A stretch of 14,776 nucleotides of DNA from contig DFHD01000010.1 of the NCBI GenBank assembly GCA_002372545.1, positions 1-14,776 on the forward strand, given 5' to 3'. Both the position numbers and the translations under genes were made by a program. A model generated the notes under the pieces. That model saw nothing but the letters and a program-made list of their open reading frames with translations. It did not search any database and was not told where the DNA came from. Of the stretch, positions 1 through 7,934 are shown in pieces. Source of the DNA: Lachnospiraceae bacterium UBA3732 (GTDB taxonomy: Bacteria > Bacillota > Clostridia > Lachnospirales > Lachnospiraceae). Position 1 is the stretch's first letter. Every line of letters starts with the position of its first letter.

Positions 1-267
1 GAAGCTGAAAAGATAGAGCTTCAGCGACTTACTCTCCACCATACGGATATCCGGAACATAAGATATGGTGATCGTGGCAAAGTCCGGCTGTCCCGTGATG
101 GGACAGAGGGAGGTAAACTCCGGACAATTGAATTTCACAAAATAATCCCGGTCCGGATGCTTATTGACAAAGGTTTCCAGCACCTCCGGACTGTAATCAT
201 CCGGGTACTTCACCTTCTGGTTTCCCAAGAGGGAGATTCCTTCTTTTTCTTCTTCTGAACGTGACAT
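1..267 (-). CDS. queF: NADPH-dependent 7-cyano-7-deazaguanine reductase QueF (3' part cut off by window edge)
   Basis: QueF reduces the nitrile of preQ0 to the aminomethyl group of preQ1, in the queuosine tRNA-modification pathway in the cytoplasm. Only the first 89 residues are in the window. The stretch FNCPEFTSLCPITGQPDF is the family active-site segment: Cys55 (thioimide nucleophile) and Asp62 (acid/base) fall at the same numbers as in the Bacillus QueF. It is followed by PDIRMVESKSLKLYLFSF, the conserved substrate-binding strand. I chose the ATG at 267 because AAGGA (274-278) lies 6 nt upstream; an in-frame ATG at 273 directly abuts that ribosome site and is less likely. The gene starts 54 nt after the addA stop with no terminator between, so it is probably co-transcribed with addBA. 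Identification is by motif and is very secure; the rest of the protein is outside the window. Confidence 0.95.
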   Translation of the reverse strand, partial: MSRSEEEKEGISLLGNQKVKYPDDYSPEVLETFVNKHPDRDYFVKFNCPEFTSLCPITGQPDFATITISYVPDIRMVESKSLKLYLFSF

Positions 268-321
268 ATGCATTCCTTTCTTTCTGAGTGCTGTTTTGTT
301 GGCTTCTCCTCACCTCTCCTC

Positions 322-3300
322 TTACCGGACAGGCACTTCCCCGAAAATAGTGGAGAAGAGGATCATCTCTGTCACCGGGATATGGGTAAGGGATTCCACG
401 ACCATTTTGTAAAGCTCCAGCTGGGCGCGGTAGCGATCCGCCAGCTCAGCCGGACTCTTCACCCGGTCCGTCTTATAATCCACGATCACAATATGGTCGT
501 TCCCCTCCCGGTCTTTTTCTTTAAACCAGGCATCGATCACACCCTGGATGACCACCCGCTCTTCGGAGTCCGTTCCGAGAGCCGGAAGACTTTTGGCAGG
601 GACTCCTGCCGTAAACTGGGATTCACGCCGGAGGCAGCCCCTTTCCTCTGCCCGTCGCATCCGCTGGAACAGGCTTTCCTCCTCTGCGGAATAAAACCGT
701 GTGACATCCATCAGCGCAGGAAGGCTTCTTTCCTCCTCCGTAAAGGCGCTGCCGGAAAGAAGCGTTCTGACAATCTGCTCCATTTTAGCATTTTCTGTCA
801 CTTCTGTAAATGGAAGAAGCTCCATGATCCTGTGGATCACAGTACCCCGAAGGGCGCCGCCTGTCCAGGCATCCGCTATTTCCTCCTTATCCACCTGGTC
901 AGTGATATCAATCTCCTCCGGAATATAATCCTCTTCCGCAGCCTGACGGTTTATGTCATCCTTGCTTTCCCTATTTTCCGGGCTTTCTTTGCTTTCCTTG
1001 CTTTCCCCTCTACCCTTGCCTTCCTTACGCTCCTTCTCTTCCGCTCCCGGCATGGCGGCATGCTTCACCTCGGAAACGGAAAGCTTGGAGCGCATCCATA
1101 CATCCTTCCACTTTTCATACCAGAAGAAATAAGGATCCGGTTCTGCCCCGGCGGCCTTCACCTCGTCCTCGAGTTTAGCAAGAAGGGTCTCCGCCGCAAG
1201 CTTTTCGCCCCCTTTTTCCCGCTTTACTGCCTCTTCATATTCCTTTTTCAGCCCGGCAAGGGTTTCCTCCGTCACCCGGATCAGCTTTTCCGCATCCGGA
1301 TCCGTCAGGATAACCGGGATAATATAATCCAGCATGCAGCGTGCGTTCTTCAGATTTGTACCCGTTGGCTTCTCAGGGAAGCTGCCCCTTCCGGGCTCCT
1401 TTCCGATCATAATGAGCCTCTCCTTTGGCCGGGTCATAGCGACATATAGGAGTCTTGCCTCCTCCGCCAGCATTTCCTCCTTTTCCAGCCGGTGGATCTC
1501 ATTCCGAAGCTCACTCTTTGTCCGGACCGGAATATCATCCCAGGTTTCAAAAATATGCATACCCAGGCCGTAAACACGGCTGAAGCTCAGATTATCGCTC
1601 TTTTCTCTGGTCATAAACTGCCTGCCGAGCCGCATCAGAAAAACAATGGGAAATTCCAGACCCTTGCTGCTGTGCATGGTCATGACCCGCACCACATTTC
1701 CGCCGGACTCATCCACTCTGGCCTCGCCGAAATCGATGTCATTCACCCTGCACTTATCTATATACCGGATAAAATCAAACAGACTCTTCCTTCCCTTTCC
1801 TTCAAACTGCTCGGCACGGATGGACAGCATATTGAGGTTGGCCAGCCGTCTCCCGCCCTCCGGCATGGCGGCCACAAAGCTTTTGAAACCGGTATCCGCC
1901 CAGATTTCATCCAGAAGCTCGGCTATGGTCAGATAATTCTTCTGTTTTTCCCACCTGTTCAGGTAATCGAAGGCATTCTTCAGCTTGAGCGCAGCTCCCC
2001 GCAGACTTTCCTCCGGGCAGTCCTGCCGGTTCTCCGCAAACCGCCTGCACCGCACTGCAAAGGGCAGTTTCTCCCTTTCCTCCGTCATCACAAGCGCCAG
2101 TTCCTCCTCAGTCAGGTGGAAAATGGGCGAAAGAAGGACGGATGCAAAGGGAATATCCTGCAGATGGTTATCCAGAACGGAAAGCAGCGATAGCATGATC
2201 ACCACCTCTTCCGCATCAAAATACCCCTGGCGGTCCTCCACCCGCACAGGCACATTGCATTTTTCACAGACCTTCAGCAGGTCACTGCAGCCGCGAACGC
2301 TTCGCATGAGCACAACAATATCCCTGTACTCCGCCGGACGGTAGGGATCGGAAGAGGGATCCTTCGGATCATATTTCTCGTTCCGTACAAGCTGCTTTTT
2401 TTCATCGATCATCTTCCGGATCTCTCTGGCCAGGATATAAGCCTCCGCCTGATCGGCAAAAAGGAGAGCCTGATCATCCGCTTCACCCTCTTCCGGCTTC
2501 CGGATCAGGAAAAGCTCTGTTCTTCCTCCCACCGGCCTTCCCACCGCTTCGGGGTAATGCTCCCGGTAGCTTTCCTCCTCCGGCGCATGAAGATACGCCG
2601 CCTCATCGTACAGGATCCCGCCAAAGATCGGGCTCATGACATGCCGGAATATGACATTTGCGCTGTCCAGCACCATTTTCCGGGAACGGTAGTTCCTGTT
2701 CAGCCGGATCAGCCTTCCCTCCGGCGCTTCATCACCGTAAACAGCCTCCTTCTCCATAAAGAGCTCCGGCCGGGCCTGCCGGAAGCGGTAGATGCTCTGC
2801 TTTACGTCTCCGACCATGAAAATATTGCAGGGCATCCCCTTTTCATCCCTCCGGGCACAAAGGCCGAGGATATTCTCCTGCAGGTCGTTGGAGTCCTGAT
2901 ATTCATCAATATAAATATATTTATACTTGCTCCGGTACCTCTCCGCCACCTCAGGGTGACCGGAAAGGACCTTCCAGGCAAAATGTCCGATATCATTAAA
3001 CTCATACCTGCGGTTTCTTTTCTTTTCCGCCGCAAGCGCAGCACGGTAGGCGTCCGTAACATCCAGAAGCCTTTGCAGGACAGGCATGGATCTTTCCTGC
3101 GCACGGCGTAACTGAGCAGGATCCGGAACAGCCTTAGCCATCTCCTTTACTCTCTTGTGGAGACTCGCAATCTCCTTTTTCTTATCCTGACCCAGAACCT
3201 CCTCGGCGTCCTTCTGGGGAAAGCTCGGTCCCCTTCCTTCGAAGGCCGAAACAAATCCCTCGCGGTCCGCCGCCAGAGCCGCCTCCGTAAGCCTTTCTCT

Positions 3301-4062
3301 ATCGTCGGCAAAAACGTTCATCAGCTTTCCGAGAAGCTTTTCATTTATTCCATCCGGATCCTCCGGCAGAAGCCCCGGGAGATCACTGATCACCTCTTCC
3401 ACCTCTGTACGGATCTCCTTTGCCATTTCCACGGCATCCCGAAACTGTCTTTCCGTCAGAGCGTCCAGTCCCTCTCCCCTTCTGACCATGGACAGCCAGC
3501 TTTCCGGAGAAGCAAAGCCATCAGCATAGCTGTCGATTGCCGATATCGTTTCCCTGAGTTTGCTGTCGGAAATATGATTACTGATGAAATAATCCGACAG
3601 ACGGCGGAACTCCTCGTCCTCCCGGTAAAAACGGTCGAACACATCCCGCATGACGTCGTCCTTCACCAGCTCCGCCTCTTCGCTGTCATAAATCTGGAAG
3701 GAAGGATCCACATCCGCCAGATGAAAGTTTTCCCTTACCACGCTGTTGCAGAAGCTGTCGATAGTGGTGATCTCCGCACTATCCGCCAGAGAAAGCTCCC
3801 TGTACATTTCCTTTGTCGGACTTTTCTCTGCCACCTCGGCCAGCCCGGACAGAATCCTGGTTTTCATCTCTGCCGCGGCCGCCCGTGTAAAGGTCACCAC
3901 AAGGATCTCGTCCATGTGGCACCGGCCTTCTGTTACGCTTCTGATGATTCTTTCCACCAGCACGGCAGTTTTACCGGATCCCGCCGCAGCGGAAACCAGT
4001 ATGTTTCTATTCTCCTGCAGGCTGTCCAGCACCTCCTGCTGGGCCTTATTCCACTTTGCCAA
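322..4062 (-). CDS. addA: AddA, ATP-dependent helicase/nuclease subunit A
   Basis: AddA is the UvrD-like 3'-5' helicase plus nuclease subunit of AddAB, which resects double-strand breaks and loads the end for RecA repair. The protein has 1246 residues, normal for the family. Visible motifs in order: Walker A AAAGSGKT (25-32), motif Ia VVTFTRAAAAEMKTRI, Walker B-like DEYQDSN, the LNRNYRS motif, motif V MTMHSSKGLEFPIVF, motif VI LLYVAMTRPKERL, then a C-terminal RecB-type nuclease domain with GVID and DYKTD (Asp1195, Lys1197), so both activities should be intact. A Glu/Lys/Ser-rich linker with short ESKES-type repeats joins helicase and nuclease halves. The start is TTG at 4062, fixed by GGAGGG at 4069-4074 with 6-nt spacing and by the N-terminus matching the family start just before the Walker A strand. 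It follows addB by 83 bp and precedes queF. Confidence 0.97.
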   Translation of the reverse strand: MAKWNKAQQEVLDSLQENRNILVSAAAGSGKTAVLVERIIRSVTEGRCHMDEILVVTFTRAAAAEMKTRILSGLAEVAEKSPTKEMYRELSLADSAEITTIDSFCNSVVRENFHLADVDPSFQIYDSEEAELVKDDVMRDVFDRFYREDEEFRRLSDYFISNHISDSKLRETISAIDSYADGFASPESWLSMVRRGEGLDALTERQFRDAVEMAKEIRTEVEEVISDLPGLLPEDPDGINEKLLGKLMNVFADDRERLTEAALAADREGFVSAFEGRGPSFPQKDAEEVLGQDKKKEIASLHKRVKEMAKAVPDPAQLRRAQERSMPVLQRLLDVTDAYRAALAAEKKRNRRYEFNDIGHFAWKVLSGHPEVAERYRSKYKYIYIDEYQDSNDLQENILGLCARRDEKGMPCNIFMVGDVKQSIYRFRQARPELFMEKEAVYGDEAPEGRLIRLNRNYRSRKMVLDSANVIFRHVMSPIFGGILYDEAAYLHAPEEESYREHYPEAVGRPVGGRTELFLIRKPEEGEADDQALLFADQAEAYILAREIRKMIDEKKQLVRNEKYDPKDPSSDPYRPAEYRDIVVLMRSVRGCSDLLKVCEKCNVPVRVEDRQGYFDAEEVVIMLSLLSVLDNHLQDIPFASVLLSPIFHLTEEELALVMTEEREKLPFAVRCRRFAENRQDCPEESLRGAALKLKNAFDYLNRWEKQKNYLTIAELLDEIWADTGFKSFVAAMPEGGRRLANLNMLSIRAEQFEGKGRKSLFDFIRYIDKCRVNDIDFGEARVDESGGNVVRVMTMHSSKGLEFPIVFLMRLGRQFMTREKSDNLSFSRVYGLGMHIFETWDDIPVRTKSELRNEIHRLEKEEMLAEEARLLYVAMTRPKERLIMIGKEPGRGSFPEKPTGTNLKNARCMLDYIIPVILTDPDAEKLIRVTEETLAGLKKEYEEAVKREKGGEKLAAETLLAKLEDEVKAAGAEPDPYFFWYEKWKDVWMRSKLSVSEVKHAAMPGAEEKERKEGKGRGESKESKESPENRESKDDINRQAAEEDYIPEEIDITDQVDKEEIADAWTGGALRGTVIHRIMELLPFTEVTENAKMEQIVRTLLSGSAFTEEERSLPALMDVTRFYSAEEESLFQRMRRAEERGCLRRESQFTAGVPAKSLPALGTDSEERVVIQGVIDAWFKEKDREGNDHIVIVDYKTDRVKSPAELADRYRAQLELYKMVVESLTHIPVTEMILFSTIFGEVPVR

Positions 4063-4068
4063 AATATT

Positions 4069-4074
4069 CCCTCC
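4069..4074 (-). promoter_or_regulatory. Ribosome binding site fixing the TTG start of addA
   Basis: GGAGGG on the minus strand, followed by AATATT and then TTG. The strong site at 6-nt spacing supports initiation at TTG 4062. A TTG start with a strong site may tune AddA output relative to AddB (inference). Confidence 0.75.
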
Positions 4075-4085
4075 GTTTTATCACC

Positions 4086-4144
4086 GCCGGCCGCTCGTCC
4101 AGAGAGCCCTCAGCATGTGAGCCGGCCGCTCGTCCAAAGTGCCC
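4086..4144 (-). repeat. Two 24-bp direct repeats, 35 bp apart, between addB and addA
   Basis: Copies lie at 4086-4109 and 4121-4144. They share the exact 16-mer TGGACGAGCGGCCGGC (minus strand) plus an 8-bp flank with two mismatches. On the minus strand each copy, in its own frame, spells RALWTSGR, and the base differences (CGG/AGG, GCA/GCT, CTT/CTC) are all silent. The first copy reads directly on from the addB TAG stop. The second sits inside an 11-codon frame, ATG 4116 to TGA 4081 (MLRALWTSGRR). It could be a duplicated addB tail, a copy of a dispersed genomic repeat, or a leader element for addA. Confidence 0.8.
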
Positions 4145-4145
4145 G

Positions 4146-7100
4146 CTACTTATCACCCGGCTGCCTGTTCAAAAAGCCTGCGCTGCTGTATTTCACATCT
4201 CCCAGGGGAAGCATCAGATCAAGCTGCTCCCTTACATTCCCGGCAGGCGCCTTGATCTCCCGCTCGGTTACGTTATGCATGTTATTCCGGCATACACTCC
4301 TGTAAGCGCAGTACCGGCAGGCCGGATCGCTTCCGGCATATTTTACCGGCGTTTTCTTCATCTTTCCGGACAGAATCTCCTCCGCCAGCTCTCTCATCCT
4401 GACGCCGGCGAAGCCCATGCAATCCTGTACGCCCTCCGTTTCGGTCATTGCTGCCTTTTCATCCGGTACGCCGTCCTTTACATCGAGAGGGAGCACCATA
4501 CCCGAAACAAGCTTTCTGTCCGCTGTTACCGTATTCTTTTCCTGGAGTTCCAGAACCCGGAACCTGTCGGCCGCATTTTCCGCCTCCGGTGAATCGTTCA
4601 TCAGTCCTCTGAGACGCAGCTGCTTTCTGAGAAGCGTTCTGGCCGCTTCTACCGCATCGCCATTCGCCGCCTTGATGGCATTGGGGCCGGGCGCTTCCAT
4701 CACCGGCTTATCCAGCCGTACATAATACATACCCGCAGGTATGATCTCCTTTCCGGGGAATTCATCCTCCAGAATATGGCAGACAATATCCGAATAGACC
4801 GGAAGCTGGACCGATGTGCCTGTCATGATCTCCTGGGGCACAAATTCCTTATTTCCGGTTTTATAATCCATGATCCGGACATAGATCCGGTTCCCTTCCT
4901 CCCTCATGTCGGTCCGGTCGATCTTGCCGTTTATCCGGATTTCCATGGGAGTTCCGTCGGGCCGCTTTACAGAGAAGGCCGCAGTAAATGCCTGCTCAAA
5001 ATATTCCGGCAGAAGGCTTCCTGCCCGGATATGCTCCCGGAGTCCGACTATACTCTGCTCCGCCAGAAGCTGCAGCTCTCTCCTGTCATTTTCCATCTTC
5101 CCGTCGGCTGTTTCCGATCCGGCTCTTCCATCCTCCTGCAGGGCTTTTTCCAGGTTGCGGTCAGCCATCTGCTTCAGCTGCGAATCCGTTTGTCCATTCC
5201 AGTCGTTGCCGAATAATTCATGCATTTCCCTGCCGCAAAGCTCCATGGTCCGGTGGATCAGATTCCCCACATCCAGCTGGTCAAAGGCATGTACCCGCCT
5301 CTCCCGAAGGCCGAGAATATATTGCAGAAAATAGAAATATGGGCAGGCCGCATACCTCTCCAGCTGGGAAACGGAAAGGGAAATGGGCAGATTTTTCATC
5401 ACATCCTGAGAAAGCTCAGCCCCTTTGTTTTCATAATTCAGCGCCGGAAGGAGACTTTCTCTCACCTGCTGCATAGTCTTCGGATTCCTGAGATAGTTCA
5501 CCAGACGCGTGTGGTCGCCCTCTCCGCCATGCTCCAGACAGCCTTTCAGCCATCCACTGAACCTGGGAGCGTCCGCCTGACGGGACACACCTCCCTGCGC
5601 CCTCTTTTCCTCAATCTTACGGTCCTTGAAGAGGCGGAGAAACCTGGAGATCAGATTGGACTTCTCCCTTTCCTTTCCCATCCGGTCCTGACGGCTGTAA
5701 AGAAGCACCAGCCGCTTTGCCGGCCTTGCCATCATCCGGTAAAGCGAGAGCATCTCTTCCGCCGAACGCATTTCATCATCCGGCGCAAGATATTTTCCCA
5801 TGCTTTCCAGCTCCTTGGAAAGAAGCCGGCGGTCCGTTTCATTTAATATAGGCTGAAGTCTTCTTCCGGAGGGAAGGATTCCCTCGTTCATTTCCATGAT
5901 ATACAGCGTATCCACATTTTCCGGCCTGGTTCTGGACGGGTCGCCCAGAAGTACCGCATCAAGCGTAGGCGGAATCACGCCGAGACGCATATCCCGGATG
6001 CCGGCAAGAAGAATATCCCTGAACTCCGGCGCATCCATTTCCTCACCGCCGAGAACTCTGCCGGTTTTTTCGATCAGCTGCCGAAGCTTACCGTAAAAGC
6101 TGCTGTAGATCAGGTAATCCGCCATCCGGTCCTGCTCCCACATTTCATCTGCAAGAGCTGCGGTCTTTCCGGAAAAGTCCAGGCCTTCGCTTTCCAGAAG
6201 AGCAAGGACAGCCTCCGCGTGGGCAGATGCCGTATGCGCCTCCGAAAGGCGTTTCAGCCCCTCGCCCACAGTCTGCATAAATACCCTTCTTCCCCGCTCC
6301 GCCGCAGGGTCGGAGAAGAAGCCCTCCTTCCCCCAGAGGCGCCTGCCGCGGATGCCGGTCAGCAGAGCCGCATTTTCCAGCACCAGAAAATCATCCGGCT
6401 CCTCCGGCTGAAGAACGCCGGTCTTCAGGAAGCCGAAAACACTTTCATAATCATAATCCCGCTCGGCAATGAGAAGAAGACGCATCAGTGCATCGGTAAA
6501 GGGATTGTTCTCCCCCTTGCGGCGGATATCCATAAATACAGGCGTCCTGTACAGCCGGAATTCTCTTTCGGAGAAGCTGTGGAGCTCCTCCGCATTCCCT
6601 GCGATCACCGCATAATCCCGGAAACGCGCGCCCTTCCGGACGCCGGCCGATATATCCTCAAGGATCACCCGGAGCTCCTCCTCCGGATCCTCACACTGCC
6701 AGACCTCAAACGCCCCTGTATCCTCTCCGGCATACTCTTTTCCGGGGAAGGAAAAACCGAATTCTTCGATATGTCCGATCTCCGGCGCTCTGTAGGCTCT
6801 CGTCTCTTCCGAACGCAGGAAGGGACGGATCTTCAGCTCGCCGCAATGCTGCGTCAGCCGGCGCCAGGTCTCGTAGCTCTGATGAAAGCGGTCATAGGGC
6901 GGCACCGGATCGGACGGATCAAGAAGCCCGGGCTCGATGGTCAGGGTGAAGATCATCCTCTCCGCCCTTTGAGCCAGTCCCTGCAGAATACGGAACTGAT
7001 CCGGTGTAAAGCCGCGGAAATCATCAAACACAAAAACCGCACCATCCGTCAGCTTGAGTGGGGTATTTCCCGCCAGAAGCTTTCCGAGCATCCTGTCCCG

Positions 7101-7670
7101 CTCCTCAGCCAGACTGCCGTCCTCCGAACGGGCAGACATGCTCCGGAAGGCTTCGTAGATCCGCAGGATATCCTTCCACTTCTGCACTCTCTCATCACTT
7201 CCGCCTGCCTGTTCCAGGCTCGATGCCGCCCTCTCCAGATCTTCCCTTTCGATTCCGAACTGCATGAATTCGGAAAAGAGCGACTTCAGCTCCTGGGTAA
7301 AGCCAACCTTATCCAGGCTGTTTCCGTAAAGGCCAAGCTCTTTTTTCACCCGGCCCGCCGCTGCCCGGATCAGTATGCTTTTTTCATACTCCTCCAGCAC
7401 CCTGTCGGCGGGAAGATGCAGTTCCTCAAAGATCCGGTATCCCAGACGCCGGAACCCGATGATATCCACATTAAAAAACCCGGGCTGATCGTTTACTCTC
7501 AGTCCTTCTTCGATCATCCGCCTTTCATATGCTCCTGCGGACTGCTCCGGCACGATCAGAAAAAACTGTTTATCTCCCTCACGGACTGCCTCCTCAGCGA
7601 GCCTTCGGCAAACTGCCGTTGTTTTTCCGGTCCCCGCCGGTCCGGCATATAATTCACAATTCGCTGCCAT
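4146..7670 (-). CDS. addB: AddB, ATP-dependent helicase/deoxyribonuclease subunit B
   Basis: AddB is the partner of AddA: a helicase-fold subunit with a nuclease domain pinned by a 4Fe-4S cluster. From the ATG at 7670 it is 1174 residues, normal for the family. Visible: Walker A GPAGTGKT (10-17), and a C-terminal nuclease core with GKIDRTD and DYKTG (Asp935, Lys938). The four cluster cysteines are also present: Cys776 in AACPYFYF, then Cys1118, Cys1121 and Cys1127 in ACRYCAYRSVC. All key residues are intact. I prefer ATG 7670 because it places Walker A about nine residues in, as usual. GGAAGAGG lies 11 nt upstream and GGAAAG 2 nt upstream, neither ideal, so an in-frame TTG at 7691 (7 residues longer) remains possible. 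It is the first gene of the addB-addA-queF run, with a promoter candidate at 7794-7822. Confidence 0.97.
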   Translation of the reverse strand: MAANCELYAGPAGTGKTTAVCRRLAEEAVREGDKQFFLIVPEQSAGAYERRMIEEGLRVNDQPGFFNVDIIGFRRLGYRIFEELHLPADRVLEEYEKSILIRAAAGRVKKELGLYGNSLDKVGFTQELKSLFSEFMQFGIEREDLERAASSLEQAGGSDERVQKWKDILRIYEAFRSMSARSEDGSLAEERDRMLGKLLAGNTPLKLTDGAVFVFDDFRGFTPDQFRILQGLAQRAERMIFTLTIEPGLLDPSDPVPPYDRFHQSYETWRRLTQHCGELKIRPFLRSEETRAYRAPEIGHIEEFGFSFPGKEYAGEDTGAFEVWQCEDPEEELRVILEDISAGVRKGARFRDYAVIAGNAEELHSFSEREFRLYRTPVFMDIRRKGENNPFTDALMRLLLIAERDYDYESVFGFLKTGVLQPEEPDDFLVLENAALLTGIRGRRLWGKEGFFSDPAAERGRRVFMQTVGEGLKRLSEAHTASAHAEAVLALLESEGLDFSGKTAALADEMWEQDRMADYLIYSSFYGKLRQLIEKTGRVLGGEEMDAPEFRDILLAGIRDMRLGVIPPTLDAVLLGDPSRTRPENVDTLYIMEMNEGILPSGRRLQPILNETDRRLLSKELESMGKYLAPDDEMRSAEEMLSLYRMMARPAKRLVLLYSRQDRMGKEREKSNLISRFLRLFKDRKIEEKRAQGGVSRQADAPRFSGWLKGCLEHGGEGDHTRLVNYLRNPKTMQQVRESLLPALNYENKGAELSQDVMKNLPISLSVSQLERYAACPYFYFLQYILGLRERRVHAFDQLDVGNLIHRTMELCGREMHELFGNDWNGQTDSQLKQMADRNLEKALQEDGRAGSETADGKMENDRRELQLLAEQSIVGLREHIRAGSLLPEYFEQAFTAAFSVKRPDGTPMEIRINGKIDRTDMREEGNRIYVRIMDYKTGNKEFVPQEIMTGTSVQLPVYSDIVCHILEDEFPGKEIIPAGMYYVRLDKPVMEAPGPNAIKAANGDAVEAARTLLRKQLRLRGLMNDSPEAENAADRFRVLELQEKNTVTADRKLVSGMVLPLDVKDGVPDEKAAMTETEGVQDCMGFAGVRMRELAEEILSGKMKKTPVKYAGSDPACRYCAYRSVCRNNMHNVTEREIKAPAGNVREQLDLMLPLGDVKYSSAGFLNRQPGDK

Positions 7671-7779
7671 TCTTTCCGAATCCTCTTCCAAAACTTATTT
7701 TGTATAGCAGATTTTGTTTTCTATCATAAGGATGCCAACGATTTTCTCTGTTCCCGTCAGCCTCCAAAATTCTATATCA

Positions 7780-7789
7780 TCAGCGCTGA
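7780..7789. promoter_or_regulatory. Perfect 10-bp palindrome near the predicted addB transcription start
   Basis: TCAGCGCTGA is its own reverse complement. It lies just downstream of the -10 box at 7794-7799, where a repressor could sit. It is short enough to be chance, and I know no regulator with this site. Confidence 0.25.
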
Positions 7790-7793
7790 ATCA

Positions 7794-7822
7794 ATTTTAT
7801 CATACCCAAATGTAAGCGTCAA
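7794..7822 (-). promoter_or_regulatory. Candidate sigma-A promoter for addB-addA-queF
   Basis: On the minus strand, TTGACG (7822-7817) is followed by a 17-bp spacer and TAAAAT (7799-7794). Both boxes match 5 of 6 consensus bases and the spacing is ideal. The -35 box overlaps the T-tract of the trpB2 terminator. A weaker alternative (TTATGA, 17 bp, TATACA) lies nearer the gene, about 20-30 nt before it. Confidence 0.65.
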
Positions 7823-7848
7823 AAAAAACCCACCCTTCAACAGGCGGG
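7821..7848 (-). terminator. Intrinsic terminator downstream of trpB2
   Basis: On the minus strand the stem is CCCGCC/GGTGGG (6 bp including one G-T pair) with an 8-nt loop, followed directly by eight T residues (7828-7821). An A-rich stretch before the stem could pair with the T-tract, so weaker termination is possible on the plus strand too. Confidence 0.8.
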
Positions 7849-7868
7849 AGTCTTTTTCAAATATGAGC

Positions 7869-7909
7869 AAAGGGAACAGCGTGTAAATGTATGTTCACCT
7901 GCTCCCTTT
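7869..7909 (-). other. Imperfect hairpin in the 3' untranslated region of trpB2
   Basis: Minus-strand AAAGGGAGCAG pairs with CTGTTCCCTTT (11 bp with one G-U pair). The stem continues as GTG/CAC after one bulged base and is closed by a loop of about 12 nt. It lies between the trpB2 stop and the T-tract terminator. It lacks a T-run of its own, so it is more likely an RNA-stabilising stem or part of a double terminator. Confidence 0.5.
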
Positions 7910-7934
7910 CTCTTGTTTAAACGCGGCCCGTACT

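Noticed and set aside
268..321. preQ1 riboswitch before queF
   Set aside because: The 54-nt gap is purine-rich with no aptamer-like stem or pseudoknot pattern.
6219..7652. Long plus-strand open frame (477 codons) opposite addB
   Set aside because: It is antisense to a gene with all family motifs, has no ribosome site or domain pattern, and comes from the GC-rich codon usage of addB. The similar long plus frames at 268-1449, 3157-4305 and 7887-9056 are rejected for the same reason.
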